Of a stretch of 64,000 bases of DNA, positions 17,679 through 31,086 are shown in pieces; position 1 is the first letter of the stretch, and every line of letters begins with the position of its first letter. A program made the position numbers and the translations under genes. The stretch spans positions 744,001 through 808,000 of the forward strand of contig CAWATU010000001.1 in the NCBI GenBank assembly GCA_963785125.1, written 5' to 3'. Origin of the DNA: QHXN01 sp963785125 (GTDB lineage: Bacteria; Acidobacteriota; Blastocatellia; Pyrinomonadales; Pyrinomonadaceae). The notes beneath the pieces are model-generated. The model searched no databases and was not told the DNA's origin. It worked only from the letters and a program-made list of their open reading frames with translations.

Positions 17679-18794
17679 TCAATGCGCGTTGAGAGTTTCG
17701 GTGCGCACCGTCAGTCGCTCGATAAGATCGCGTTTGAGACGGAAGCCGATGCCGGGGTGTTCGGGCGCGACGATGGTGCCTTGTGGCGTGACCGTGACGG
17801 GCGGGTCGATGATGTCCTCGGCCCAGTAACGCGAGCTGGCCGACACGTCGCCCGGCAGCGTGAAGCCACGCAGCGTCGCCATCGCGATGTTGTGCGCGCG
17901 GCCGATGCCCGCTTCGAGCATCCCGCCGCACCAGACGGGGACGTTCGCCGCGCTGCACACGGCCTCGACCCGCGCAGCCTCGGCGTGCCCACCGACGCGG
18001 CCGAGCTTCACGTTGACGATGCGACACGCGCCCAGCTCAATCGCCTTGCGCGCGTCCTCGGCCGAACGCACCGACTCATCGAGGCAGACGGGCGTCTTTA
18101 TCTGCCGCTGCAACTTCGCGTGGTCTTCGCGGTCGTCATAGGCGAGCGGCTGCTCGATCATCATCAGACCGAACTCGTCGAGCGCGCGCAGCAGCGGCGC
18201 ATCTTCGAGCGTGTACGCTGAGTTGGCGTCAACCATCAGGCGTATGTCGGGAAAGCGCGCACGCACCTGCTCGACCACGTCCCTATCCCAACCGGGCTTG
18301 ATCTTAATCTTGATGCGCTGGTAACCCGCAGCCAGTTCCCGCTCAATCTTCTCGAAGAGCGCCTCGGGCGTATCCTGAATGCCGATGGAGACACCGCACG
18401 GTATCTCCGGCCGCACGCCGCCGAGATGTCGCCAGAGCGGGACACCCAGACGTGTCGCCTCCAAATCCCAGCAGGCCGTCTCGACCGACGCCTTCGCCAT
18501 GCGGTTGCCGCGCGGGCTGCGCATGAGATGGCCGACGCCAGCCGCGCCTTCGACCTCCCGCCCCAGAACCATCGGCGCGAGGAAGAGGCGCGTCACCTCC
18601 CACGCCGAGTCGATCCACTCCTCGCTGTAGAAAGGCCCCTCGCCCGCCGTGCACTCGCCCCAGCCCTCGGCGCCGTCCTCGTCCTGGACGCGGACGAGCA
18701 TGATGCGGCGCTCGACGGTGCGGCCGAAGCTCGTCTCGAAGAAGTGTACGAGGCGCAGGCGTATCTCGCGCAGCTCGATGGTGCGGATGTTCAT
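17679..18794 (-). CDS. N-acylamino acid racemase / o-succinylbenzoate synthase (enolase superfamily)
   Basis: 371 residues from the ATG at 18794; a TTG six codons upstream is less likely. The enolase-superfamily barrel is complete: KIKIKPGWD at 162-170 supplies the first catalytic lysine (K164), the metal ligands are D189 (VDANSAYT), E214 (IEQPL) and D239 (LDESVRS), and K263 in VNVKLGRVGG is the second acid/base lysine. Such proteins are o-succinylbenzoate synthase (MenC, menaquinone pathway), N-succinylamino acid racemase, or both. No other men gene is near, and the next two genes are an M20 hydrolase and a GNAT, which favours the racemase role. It is the first gene of a five-gene minus-strand run. 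Confidence 0.85.
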   Translation of the reverse strand: MNIRTIELREIRLRLVHFFETSFGRTVERRIMLVRVQDEDGAEGWGECTAGEGPFYSEEWIDSAWEVTRLFLAPMVLGREVEGAAGVGHLMRSPRGNRMAKASVETACWDLEATRLGVPLWRHLGGVRPEIPCGVSIGIQDTPEALFEKIERELAAGYQRIKIKIKPGWDRDVVEQVRARFPDIRLMVDANSAYTLEDAPLLRALDEFGLMMIEQPLAYDDREDHAKLQRQIKTPVCLDESVRSAEDARKAIELGACRIVNVKLGRVGGHAEAARVEAVCSAANVPVWCGGMLEAGIGRAHNIAMATLRGFTLPGDVSASSRYWAEDIIDPPVTVTPQGTIVAPEHPGIGFRLKRDLIERLTVRTETLNAH

Positions 18795-18814
18795 GCGGCT
18801 TAAGATTAGCAAAA

Positions 18815-18903
18815 CAGAACCGCGAGCGGTAGCGAGCGGGTCGGGTTACGTCATAAGGAGTCTTTGACGCAACCCGACCCGCTCGCTACCGCTCGCGGTT
18901 CTG
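18815..18903. repeat. 33-bp perfect inverted repeat, terminator-like
   Basis: Bases 18815-18847 pair exactly with 18871-18903; after one mismatch a further five pairs (18849-18853 with 18865-18869) close an 11-base loop. The arm contains GCGAGCGGTAGCGAGCGGG, itself a direct GCGAGCGG repeat. It lies between sufU (stop at 18911) and the racemase-like gene (start at 18794), both on the minus strand, so it probably ends the suf transcript. Confidence 0.85.
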
Positions 18904-18910
18904 CTTTCTG

Positions 18911-19399
18911 TTATTCGACGCTTGCGGCTTGCGAGATGTCGGGGCCGAGGTGCTCGGTCGTGACTTGCTCCTCGCCTTCGAGCGCGGCGTGCATGGTGTG
19001 CCAGGGGAGGCTCGCGCACTTGACGCGCGCGGGGTAGTCGCGCACGCCCGCGAAGATTGTCAGCCGGCCGAGGTGGTTCGCCTCCGCCTCCTCGTCCAGC
19101 TCGCCCGTCACCATCCGGTGGAACTCGTCGAAGAGGACTTGCGCTTCCTCACGCGTCTTGCCCTTGACGGCCTGCGTCATCATGCTCGCCGCCGCCTTCG
19201 AGATGGCGCAGCCAGTCCCGACGAAACTCAAGTCGCGCACCACTCCCTCGTCCATCAGCATGTAGACGGTGAGTTGGTCGCCGCACAGAGGGTTGAACCC
19301 CTCCGACACGCGGTTCGCGCCTTCCAGCTTCTGGAAGTTCCGCGGCTTCTTGTTGTGGTCGAGAATGACCTGCTGGTACAGCTCGCTCAGTTCCGACAT
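18911..19399 (-). CDS. sufU: SufU-type iron-sulfur cluster assembly protein
   Basis: 162 residues, SufU rather than IscU by its longer middle segment. The three conserved cysteines are C39 (NPLCGD), C64 (GTGCAIS) and C128 (RVKCASLPW), with D41 as the fourth zinc ligand. In SUF systems of this type SufU takes sulfur from the desulfurase SufS as a zinc-dependent sulfurtransferase. Its start lies immediately beside the sufS stop (19399/19400). It is the last gene of the rrf2-sufBCDSU operon; the strong hairpin just downstream fits an operon end. The reading frame is intact, unlike sufB, sufD and sufS. Confidence 0.95.
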   Translation of the reverse strand: MSELSELYQQVILDHNKKPRNFQKLEGANRVSEGFNPLCGDQLTVYMLMDEGVVRDLSFVGTGCAISKAAASMMTQAVKGKTREEAQVLFDEFHRMVTGELDEEAEANHLGRLTIFAGVRDYPARVKCASLPWHTMHAALEGEEQVTTEHLGPDISQAASVE

Positions 19400-20676
19400 C
19401 TACGCGAACACCTCGATAACTTTCTGGACGGCGGCCACGAGGCTGTCAACTTCCTCCTTCGTGTTGTAGAAGGCGAAGGAGGCGCGCGCAGTGGCGGGCA
19501 CGCCGAAGTGCTGCATGACGGGCTGCGCGCAGTGGTGGCCGGCGCGTATGGCGATGCCCTCCTGGTCGAGGATGGTGCCCACGTCGTGCGGGTGTACCTC
19601 GTCGATGACGAAGGCCAGCACGCTCGCCTTCTCGCGCGCCGTCCCGATGACGCGAACGCCTTCGATTGCCGAGAGCTTCTCTGTCGCGTAGCCAGAAGCT
19701 CATGCTCGTGCGCGTGCGCGGCTTCGCGGTCGATGCTGTTGAGATAGTCGATGGCCGCGCCGAGGCCGATGGCCGAAGCGATGGCGGGCGTGCCGGCCTC
19801 GAACTTGTCGGGGATGGCCGCGTAGGTGCTTCGCTCGAAGGTGACGGTGCGAATCATCGAGCCGCCGCCGAGGAACGGGTTCATCTTCTTCGAGCCAGCT
19901 CGGCCTTACCGTAGAGCACGCCGCTGCCCGTCGGCGCGAACATCTTGTGGCCGGAGATGGCGTAGAAGTCGCAGTCCAAATCCTGCACGTCAACCTTCAA
20001 GTGCGGCGCGCCCTGCGCCCCGTCCACCAGCACGGGCACGCCCACCTTGTGCGCGCGCGCCACGATCTCTTTGACCGGGTTGACGGTGCCGAGCGAGTTC
20101 GAGACGTGTCCGACGCAGACAAGCTTCGTCCGCTCATTCAGGAGCGCGTCGAACTCGTCGAGTATCAATTCGCCCGCGTCGTTCATCGGGATGACGCGCA
20201 GGCGCGCGCCCTTCTCCTCGCAGAGCATCTGCCACGGCACGAGGTTCGAGTGGTGCTCCATCTCGGAGACGACTATCTCGTCTCCCTCGCCCACGAACTT
20301 GCGCCCGTAGCCGTGCATGACGAGGTTGATGCCCTCGGTCACGCCGCGGACGAAGATGCACTCGCGCGCCTCGCGCGCGTTGATGAAGCGGCTGCACCTT
20401 CTCGCGCGCGCCCTCAAAGGCCGAGGTGGCGCGCTGGCTCAGATAATGGACGCCGCGGTGGATGTTCGAGTGCTCCTCGCGCAGGTACTTCGCCCCGCGC
20501 TCGATGACGATGCGCGGCACCTGCGCCGACGCCGCGTTGTCGAGGTAGACGAGCGGCTTGCCGTTCACCGTCTGCCCGAGCACGGGAAAGTCCTCGCGCA
20601 CGCGCTGCACGTCCCAGCCTGCGCGCCGTCTCGTTCCGGCGCGGCTCTCTTCGATTGTCTTCTCTGTCGCGATCAT
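19400..20676 (-). CDS. sufS: cysteine desulfurase SufS (frame broken three times in this sequence)
   Basis: The protein must be read by joining frames. 20676 to about 20400 gives the start and VYLDNAASAQVP; about 20400-19895 gives EMEHHSNLVPW, LVDGAQGAPHLKVD and the PLP-lysine motif SGHKMFAPTG; about 19884-19690 gives FEAGTPAIASAIG; 19690-19400 gives the active-site loop IAIRAGHHCAQPVMQHF with its persulfide cysteine, ending FA. Every conserved block is present and in order, only the frame changes (near 20400, 19890 and 19690). SufS removes sulfur from cysteine and passes it to SufU. Breaks in an otherwise perfect essential gene point to sequencing indels; true inactivation is less likely. 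Confidence 0.9.
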
Positions 20677-20681
20677 CTCTT

Positions 20682-22012
20682 CTATGCCTCAAGCCGCGCG
20701 TGCAGGCGGTTCAGAATCGCCTCGTCCAACTGCGCGCGGATCGACTCGTATTTGATCTTCTCAACGATCTCCTCGGCGAAGCCGTAGGTCAGGAGGTTGC
20801 GCGCGAGGTCTGGGTGCAGACCTCGGCTGAGAAGGTAGAACAACTCCTCCTCTTCGAGCTGGCCGACAGTCGCGCCGTGCGAGCACTTCACATCGTCGTT
20901 GTAGATTTCGAGCTGCGGCTTCGTGTCAACACGCGCGTCTCGTGGAGAGCAGGAGGTTCTTGTTGCTCTGCTGCGCGTCCGTGCCGTTCGCGTCCTCGTG
21001 CACGAAGACGCGGCCGTTGAAGACTGCGCGCGAGCTTCCGTCGAGGATGCCCTTGTAGTTCTGGCGGCTCGCGCAGTTCGGCACACGGTGTTCGATGAGC
21101 GAGTGCGTGTCCGTGTGCTGCCCCGTGCCGACGATGTAGAGTCCGTCCACGCGGCACTCCGCGCCTTCGCTCTCCAGAAGGACTTCGATGTTGTGCCTCG
21201 AAAGCTGCGCGCCGAGCGTCACGGTCGTCAGGTTGTAATGGGCCGAGCGCGAAAGCTCGGCGCGCGTCGATGCGACGTGATAGGCCGACGCGCCCTCGTC
21301 CTGAACCTTGTAATGTGTGACGCGCGCGCCCTCGCCGACGAAGACCTCGACGACCGCGTTCGTCAAGTAATCCGCTTCGCCGACGGAAGCGTAAGTCTCA
21401 ATGAAGTCGAGACGGCTGTCGCGCTCCGCGACGACGAGCACACGCGGGAACGTCGCGGCCTCGCCCGCCGCGGTCGTGAGGAAGAGCAACTGAACGCGGC
21501 GCTTCGATCGCACGCCCTTGGCGACGCGCAGGAAAGCGCCGCCGCCGAGGAAGGCCGTGTTAAGCGCGGAGAACGCCTCGCTCCCCTCGCCCGAAAGTCT
21601 GCCTAGATGTTCCCAGAGGACTTCGGCGTGCTCGCCCGCGAGCGCCGCACCCAGATCGACTGCTACGACGCCTTCCGCTATCGCTTCGAGCGACGAAAGC
21701 TCCCGGCTGAAGATCCCGTCCACGAAGACCAGACGGCTCTGCTTCGCCTCGGCCGAGACGAAGGGCTCGACCGTCTCGCTCTCAAGTTTCGTTAGAGCCT
21801 TCGGCGGGCTTGAACTCCGCGCGCGCGACCGCCGAGACGTTCGTGTACTTCCATTCCTCGTCGTCGGTCGTCGGAAATCCCAACTCCTCGAACCGCGCGA
21901 ACGCGCCCTCGCGCAGGCGCGCGACCCACGCGGGCTCGCCTTCAACCGCGCGCGCCTCGAACTCCCTGAACGCCTCGCCGTACGCGCTCTCTTCTTTAAT
22001 CGCCTGTGACAT
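20682..22012 (-). CDS. sufD: Fe-S assembly scaffold subunit SufD (two frame breaks)
   Basis: The start MSQAIKEESAYGEAFREFE at 22012 runs to about 21785, where the frame shifts; the main beta-helix core follows (NTAFLGGGAFLRVAKGV, LTTVTLGAQLSRHNIEVLL, HRVPNCASRQNYKG) to about 20935; a second shift leads into KCSHGATVGQLEEEELFYLLSRG and the C-terminal helices, ending at 20682. Together these make a full-length SufD, the partner of SufB in the SufBC2D scaffold. It lies between sufC and sufS with short gaps. As with its neighbours, the broken frames look like base-calling errors since all conserved blocks survive. Confidence 0.9.
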
Positions 22013-22030
22013 TAAATTTAGACTCTCAAA

Positions 22031-22801
<771 letters not shown>

Positions 22802-22821
22802 TATGCTCTCCTTCGGAGAGC

Positions 22822-22885
22822 GGTGAATGGTCAATAGTAAATAGTGAATAGATAAAGGCAGTTTCCATTCACTATTTACTATTGA
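22822..22885. repeat. heptamer-repeat hairpin (GTAAATA/GTGAATA type) between sufB and sufC
   Basis: Bases 22831-22851 pair with 22865-22885 in 20 of 21 positions. The arms read as 7-nt repeats: GTGAATG, GTCAATA, GTAAATA, GTGAATA on the left and ACTATTT, ACTATTG on the right. It starts 15 bases after the sufB stop and ends just before the sufC ribosome-binding site, so it may lower or set sufC expression relative to sufB. Confidence 0.75.
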
Positions 22886-22899
22886 AGTTTCACCGAAAA

Positions 22900-24339
<1,440 letters not shown>

Positions 24340-24388
24340 CTGATGATCGCTTCCCTACAGACTTAATCTGTCCTGACTTCTAAAAAAC

Positions 24389-24878
24389 TTACTGCGCGCC
24401 CTCGGCCGTCACCGACGCGCCGGGCCGCAAGCCCTGAATCTGGTGGAGCGTCGTGTCCACGGTTCGCTCGTCTCCGATCAACTGCGCGAGCGTGATGGCC
24501 GACAGCGCGCGCTCGACCACCTCGTGGACGTTGACGATGACCGAGCGGATCCCGCAGTCGCCCGTATGTACGCACGAGTCGAGCACGCCCGTATAGGTCT
24601 TGCAGTGGCCGTCCACCTCGCCCTCGTCCAGGACCTTGATGATCTCGCTCAGGCGAATCTCGGCGGCCGGCCGCGCCAGCGTGTAGCCGCCCTTCGTCCC
24701 GCGCGTCGAAGTGACGAGGCCCGGCCTTGTTCAAAAGCCACAGCACCTTGCCCGCGTTGGCCTGCGAGATGCCCTCGCGCTCGGCGATCTGCCCGAGCGT
24801 CAGGAACTCGCCCCCGCTCAAGCGCGCCAGCTGCAGCAGGCACCGCAGACCGTACTCTTCCTGTGCCGAGACCTTCAT
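24389..24878 (-). CDS. Rrf2 family transcriptional regulator, probable Fe-S sensor of the suf operon (one frame break)
   Basis: The N-terminal winged helix MKVSAQEEYGLRCLLQLARL and LTLGQIAEREGISQANAGKVLWLLNKAG is typical of Rrf2. After one frame shift near 24715 the rest follows: GTKGGYTLARPAAEIRLSEIIKVLDE, then a three-cysteine segment (GHCKTYTGVLDSCV, then HTGDCGI). Three cysteines at this place bind an Fe-S cluster in IscR-like regulators. I took the ATG at 24878 because the homologous start is MKVSAQ. The gene heads the suf operon with 49 bases to sufB, and an IscR-type palindrome overlaps its promoter, so autoregulation according to Fe-S status is likely. This is the only regulator gene in the region. 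Confidence 0.9.
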
Positions 24879-24919
24879 AAAGTACCCGAAAACACCCGCA
24901 AAAACGTTCATGCTGACCC

Positions 24920-24954
24920 ATACTAGATATACCTGACTTTTTTGTCAAGATTAT
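24920..24954 (-). promoter_or_regulatory. suf operon promoter overlapped by an IscR/Rrf2-type palindrome
   Basis: On the minus strand TTGACA (24943-24948) and TAGTAT (24920-24925) are 17 bp apart, a near-consensus sigma70 promoter 41 bp ahead of the rrf2 start codon. Between and across these boxes the plus strand reads ATACCTGAC, six T, GTCAAGATTAT (24929-24954). The left half matches the IscR type-1 half-site ATASYYGACT; the right half has one extra base. A repressor bound here would cover the -35 box and spacer. Confidence 0.75.
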
Positions 24955-25070
24955 AGGATGTCCCTCCGGCGAGCGTCGTTGTACGGCTAAACCCTTCTGC
25001 ATTTGTGGTTTAGAAACACAAAGTCCGACCTGATAGGCTGGGCTGAACTGCTCCGAACTACAAACTTCCC

Positions 25071-25364
25071 CCTCTACACCGTGAATTTCCTTCTCGGAGA
25101 GCCAACATTCAGTCTCGGAGAGTGAAAATTCCCTCTCAGAGAGTGAATGTTGGTTCTCAAAGATGGAATGTTGGGTCTTGGAGAGTCAACGCTGACTCTC
25201 CGAGACGGAAATTTCCATCTCCGAGACGGAAAGTTGGCTCTCCGAGAGGGAATTTTCACTCTCCGAGACCCAACATTCAGTCTCGGAGAGTGAAAGTTGG
25301 GCCTTTGAGAGAGAATTTCGGCTCTTTGGGATGGAAACTTGGCTCTCTGGGACTGGAAGGCGAC
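25071..25364. repeat. array of fourteen 21-bp repeats with paired palindromes
   Basis: From 25092 to 25364 thirteen units follow each other at exactly 21 bp with no gaps, and a decayed unit precedes them (25071-25091). The unit is about TCTCSGAGANNGAAANTTNNN. The first nine bases are a near palindrome (TCTC-S-GAGA), and the second half is AT-rich with GAAWWTTC symmetry. Units differ at many third positions, so the array is old. It starts (reading minus strand) five bases after the glucosidase stop and lies in the 420-bp space upstream of the suf promoter. No spacers and no cas genes, so not CRISPR. Both strands can be read as open heptapeptide repeats, but there is no start signal. Confidence 0.85.
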
Positions 25365-25368
25365 GCGC

Positions 25369-28062
<2,694 letters not shown>

Positions 28063-28089
28063 CGGCGGGAGACTTTGTAAGGGCGGAAG

Positions 28090-28887
28090 CTACTTCTGTT
28101 GTTCGGGCTGACGAGTCTCTGACAGCCCCACGACCCATTCGGGTTTCAGACTCGACGCTGCATCAAGGTCAACGAACCATTCGAGGGTTCCGTCGGAAGG
28201 GCAGATGAGTTGTGAGGGTAGTCGTGAAGTGTCGCGTTCGCCCTTCAGGACTTCGCGCAGGCGCTCGGCCTTCGCCTTGCCGTTGACGAGGAAGGTGACG
28301 CGCCGCGCGGCGTTGATGACGGGTGCGGTGAGCGTGACGCGCCACGCGCCGAGCTTCTCGACCCAGTTCGACGCGACCCAGAGACGGCGCTCGTGCAAAA
28401 CCTCCGTGCCCGGGAAGAGCGAGGCCGTGTGGCCGTCGTCGCCCATGCCCAGAAGGACTTGGTCGAGCCGCGGCCACTCCGCGTCGCCGAAGAGTTCGCG
28501 CATCTCCGACTCGTACGTGCTCGCGTTGGCGGCGGCGTCGCCGACGCCGTCGATGCGGTGGACGTTCTCCGGCGGGATGGGCACGCGCGCGAGCAGAGCC
28601 TCGCTCGCCATGCGGTAGTTGCTCTCGGCGCTATCGGGCGGAACCATCCGCTCGTCGCCGAAGAAGACGTGGACGTTCGGCCAGTCCATGCCCTCCCCGA
28701 ACTCTTCGCCCGCGAGCAGCTCGTAGACCCTGCGCGGGGTGTTGCCGCCGGAGAGTGCGACGGTGAAGAGTCCACGGGCTTCAATCGACTCGCGCGCGAG
28801 TTCGGCGACGCGCGCCGCGGCCGCGCGCGCGACCGACTCCGCGTCGTCGAAGACAAAGACGTTAGGTTCTGCTTCGGCCGAGCCCAA
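28090..28887 (-). CDS. pgl: 6-phosphogluconolactonase
   Basis: 265 residues of the DevB/SOL type: TVALSGGNTPRRVYELL near 43-60, VHVFFGDERMVPPDSAESNYRM near 71-92, and LGMGDDGHTASLFPG near 147-161 with the catalytic His. The start is TTG at 28887, chosen because GAGGAG (complement of 28897-28902) lies ahead at a good distance and no ATG or GTG is available nearby. It hydrolyses the lactone made by Zwf, the step before Gnd. It directly follows glucokinase with a seven-base gap. Confidence 0.93.
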   Translation of the reverse strand: MGSAEAEPNVFVFDDAESVARAAAARVAELARESIEARGLFTVALSGGNTPRRVYELLAGEEFGEGMDWPNVHVFFGDERMVPPDSAESNYRMASEALLARVPIPPENVHRIDGVGDAAANASTYESEMRELFGDAEWPRLDQVLLGMGDDGHTASLFPGTEVLHERRLWVASNWVEKLGAWRVTLTAPVINAARRVTFLVNGKAKAERLREVLKGERDTSRLPSQLICPSDGTLEWFVDLDAASSLKPEWVVGLSETRQPEQQK

Positions 28888-28893
28888 AACGCT

Positions 28894-29883
28894 TCACTCC
28901 TCGCCCATCAGCGCGCAACGCGCAGCGCCGTAGAGCGCGGTCTTGTCGTCGAGAATAACGCGGACGGGAATCGACATGACGAGCCCCGACATGCGCCCCT
29001 TGTCGCCGTAATTATGCATGAAGGTGCCGTCGGTTAGCTTAGGCATGATCTTCGGCGCGATGCCGCCGCCGACGTAGAGCCCGCCGACCGATTTCAAGAG
29101 CAGCGCGAGATTGCCGGCCATCGCGCCGTAGACCTCAACGAAGATTTCGAGCGCGGTCGCAGCCAGCTCGCTCTTACCCGCGAGCGCGGCGCGCGAGATG
29201 GCGGCGCTGGGGTCGCCCGTCCTTATCTCTTCCGCCAGCCACGCGGGCTCCTCGCCGTACCCGCGGTCGCGCAGGAACGAGTAGATGTTGTGGATGCCCA
29301 TTCCCGACAGCACGCGTTCGTAGGAGACACGGCCGCCGACCTTCTCGCGCAGGTAGGTCATCAGCTCGAACTCGCGCTCGTTGCGCGGGGCGAAGTCCAT
29401 GTGCCCGCCCTCGGAGGGCATCGGGTGATACCGCCCGCCGTCGAAGTAGATCGCGGCCATCCCAAGCCCCGTGCCCGCGGCGATGAGGGCGCGGTGTCCG
29501 ACGCGTTCGCCCTCGCCCTCGTTGAGCGTGTAGAGCTGTTCGGGACCAAGCTCGCCGATGCCGAAGGCGGTGGCTTCGAGGTCGTTGATGAGCCGGACGG
29601 AGGAGACGCCGATGGCCTCGGCGAGCTTCTCGTCGTGTACCTTCCAGGCGAGGTTCGTCGCGTCGATGCGCCCGCGCACGACCGGCCCGGCCACGCCGAA
29701 GCAGGCGTGCGTGATCTGCGCCTGCGGGTTGTGCCGGACGAAGTCGGTGAGTATGTCTTCGAGCGAGCCGTAGCGTGCGCTCGGGTAGCTGTGCTGCGCC
29801 AGCGGAGCCCCGACGCCGCCTGCGCCCACTTCGAAGAGCGCGACGTTCGTCTTCGTCCCGCCGATGTCACCCGCAATTATCAT
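28894..29883 (-). CDS. glk: glucokinase
   Basis: 329 residues of the bacterial Glk type in the hexokinase/actin fold: the phosphate loop DIGGTKTNVALFE at 6-18, catalytic LINDLEATAFG near 104-114 and ATP-site AAGTGLGMA near 136-144. It lacks the CXCGXXGCXE zinc motif of ROK kinases, so it belongs to the non-ROK glucokinase group. It phosphorylates glucose to enter the oxidative pentose phosphate pathway encoded around it. Its stop codon lies just ahead of the pgl start, and opcA is 42 bases upstream. Confidence 0.93.
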   Translation of the reverse strand: MIIAGDIGGTKTNVALFEVGAGGVGAPLAQHSYPSARYGSLEDILTDFVRHNPQAQITHACFGVAGPVVRGRIDATNLAWKVHDEKLAEAIGVSSVRLINDLEATAFGIGELGPEQLYTLNEGEGERVGHRALIAAGTGLGMAAIYFDGGRYHPMPSEGGHMDFAPRNEREFELMTYLREKVGGRVSYERVLSGMGIHNIYSFLRDRGYGEEPAWLAEEIRTGDPSAAISRAALAGKSELAATALEIFVEVYGAMAGNLALLLKSVGGLYVGGGIAPKIMPKLTDGTFMHNYGDKGRMSGLVMSIPVRVILDDKTALYGAARCALMGEE

Positions 29884-29925
29884 CTGTGTCAGTGAAGCTC
29901 CCCCGCTTGAATTGTTGTGAAAGAC

Positions 29926-31080
29926 TCACGCGCCGAGCGCCGCGAGCAGACGCGCGGCGCCACCCACAGCGCTCTCATATACCTCGTCCCTCGAAAGGAT
30001 GTCGAGTTCGCCGCCCAGACGCTCGCCCTCTGTGCGCGCCTCATAGCCCAGCACGCGCCCGCACGAATGGCCCGCGCCGTGCAGACGCGCGCCCGTCCGG
30101 AGCCTGCGCTCCTCGTAGAGCAGCTCGACGAAGAACTCGTCGCCCGCCTCCGTGGAAATCGTGAGCGAGGTGAGCCAGCCGTCGCGCCCCGCCACGTCGG
30201 CCGTGGCCGCGAGCACGGCCTCAATATCCCTCTCGCCATCTCTCAGGATAAACCGTGCGCGTCCTTCGTCAAACGTCGAGCCCCCGTCGGCGGCCTCCCA
30301 CCCGAGGCGCGAGGCAATCCAGCCGAGCGCGAGCAGGGCCTTCGGCGCGATCTTGTCGGGCGAGCGGTCGGGCGCGTCATACTCGATCACGATCTTTTCA
30401 ATCCGCGCGAGCGAGTCGCGGTAGTCGGCCACGTCCCAGAAGGCGGCGACTAGCTCGCGCCAGGAAGTGAGACGCCCCCAGTTCAAGTCGCTCAGGCGCA
30501 TCCGACCGCCTGCGAGCAGACCGGCCAGATGCCGCAGGTCTTCGTGCGGCCGGTCGAACGAAGCCGAGTCGATGACGACGCGGTCGGCCATGCCCGCGAG
30601 GCGCGTGAAGAGCTTGTCGTCGTAGTGTGGGATGTCCTTCCACCAGAGGAAGACCGGCACGTCCGGCACGAGCAGCGGCGCGACCGCCGACGAGGCCGTG
30701 TCCACGGCCGAGCCCGCGGCCTCAATGGTTATCTGCTCGCCGCAGATGCGCTTCGACCCGCGCGAAGAGAGCTGGCAGCGCGTCGAGACGAACGCCTCAA
30801 GCCGCGGCTCCTCCGCGCCGCGCTCAACCGCGAGCACGATGGCGCGGCACGGGTGACGCTCGACGACCTCTGACAACAGTTCGTCAACCTCCGCGCGCTC
30901 CGCCGCGCCTTCGGCGTAGACGACCAGATTCAGCACACACGCGCGGACGACGCCCGCGGCGCCGTTTTCGCTCTCCGGCGCAGACATCTCCGACCACATC
31001 GCGTTCAGCTCGCGTTCGAGCTTCGAGGCGTCGATGCCCTTCCCCAGTGTGACCTGTGCGGTGCTCGCCTGTGTTTCCAT
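29926..31080 (-). CDS. opcA: OpcA-like glucose-6-phosphate dehydrogenase assembly protein
   Basis: 384 residues. The conserved middle block is present: HPCRAIVLAVERG, SRGSKRICGEQITIEAAG and LLVPDVPVFLWWKDIP, followed by VVIDSASFDRPHEDLRHLAGLL. OpcA is known from cyanobacteria and actinobacteria, where it activates or helps assemble Zwf. It lies six bases after the zwf stop, the usual arrangement. The C-terminal 130 residues are less conserved. Redox control through Cys, described for the cyanobacterial protein, is possible since two cysteines lie in the conserved block, but this is inference. Confidence 0.88.
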   Translation of the reverse strand: METQASTAQVTLGKGIDASKLERELNAMWSEMSAPESENGAAGVVRACVLNLVVYAEGAAERAEVDELLSEVVERHPCRAIVLAVERGAEEPRLEAFVSTRCQLSSRGSKRICGEQITIEAAGSAVDTASSAVAPLLVPDVPVFLWWKDIPHYDDKLFTRLAGMADRVVIDSASFDRPHEDLRHLAGLLAGGRMRLSDLNWGRLTSWRELVAAFWDVADYRDSLARIEKIVIEYDAPDRSPDKIAPKALLALGWIASRLGWEAADGGSTFDEGRARFILRDGERDIEAVLAATADVAGRDGWLTSLTISTEAGDEFFVELLYEERRLRTGARLHGAGHSCGRVLGYEARTEGERLGGELDILSRDEVYESAVGGAARLLAALGA

Positions 31081-31086
31081 TACGCG

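Noticed and set aside
25092..25364. CRISPR array
   Set aside because: Units are contiguous at 21 bp with no unique spacers, and no cas genes are present.
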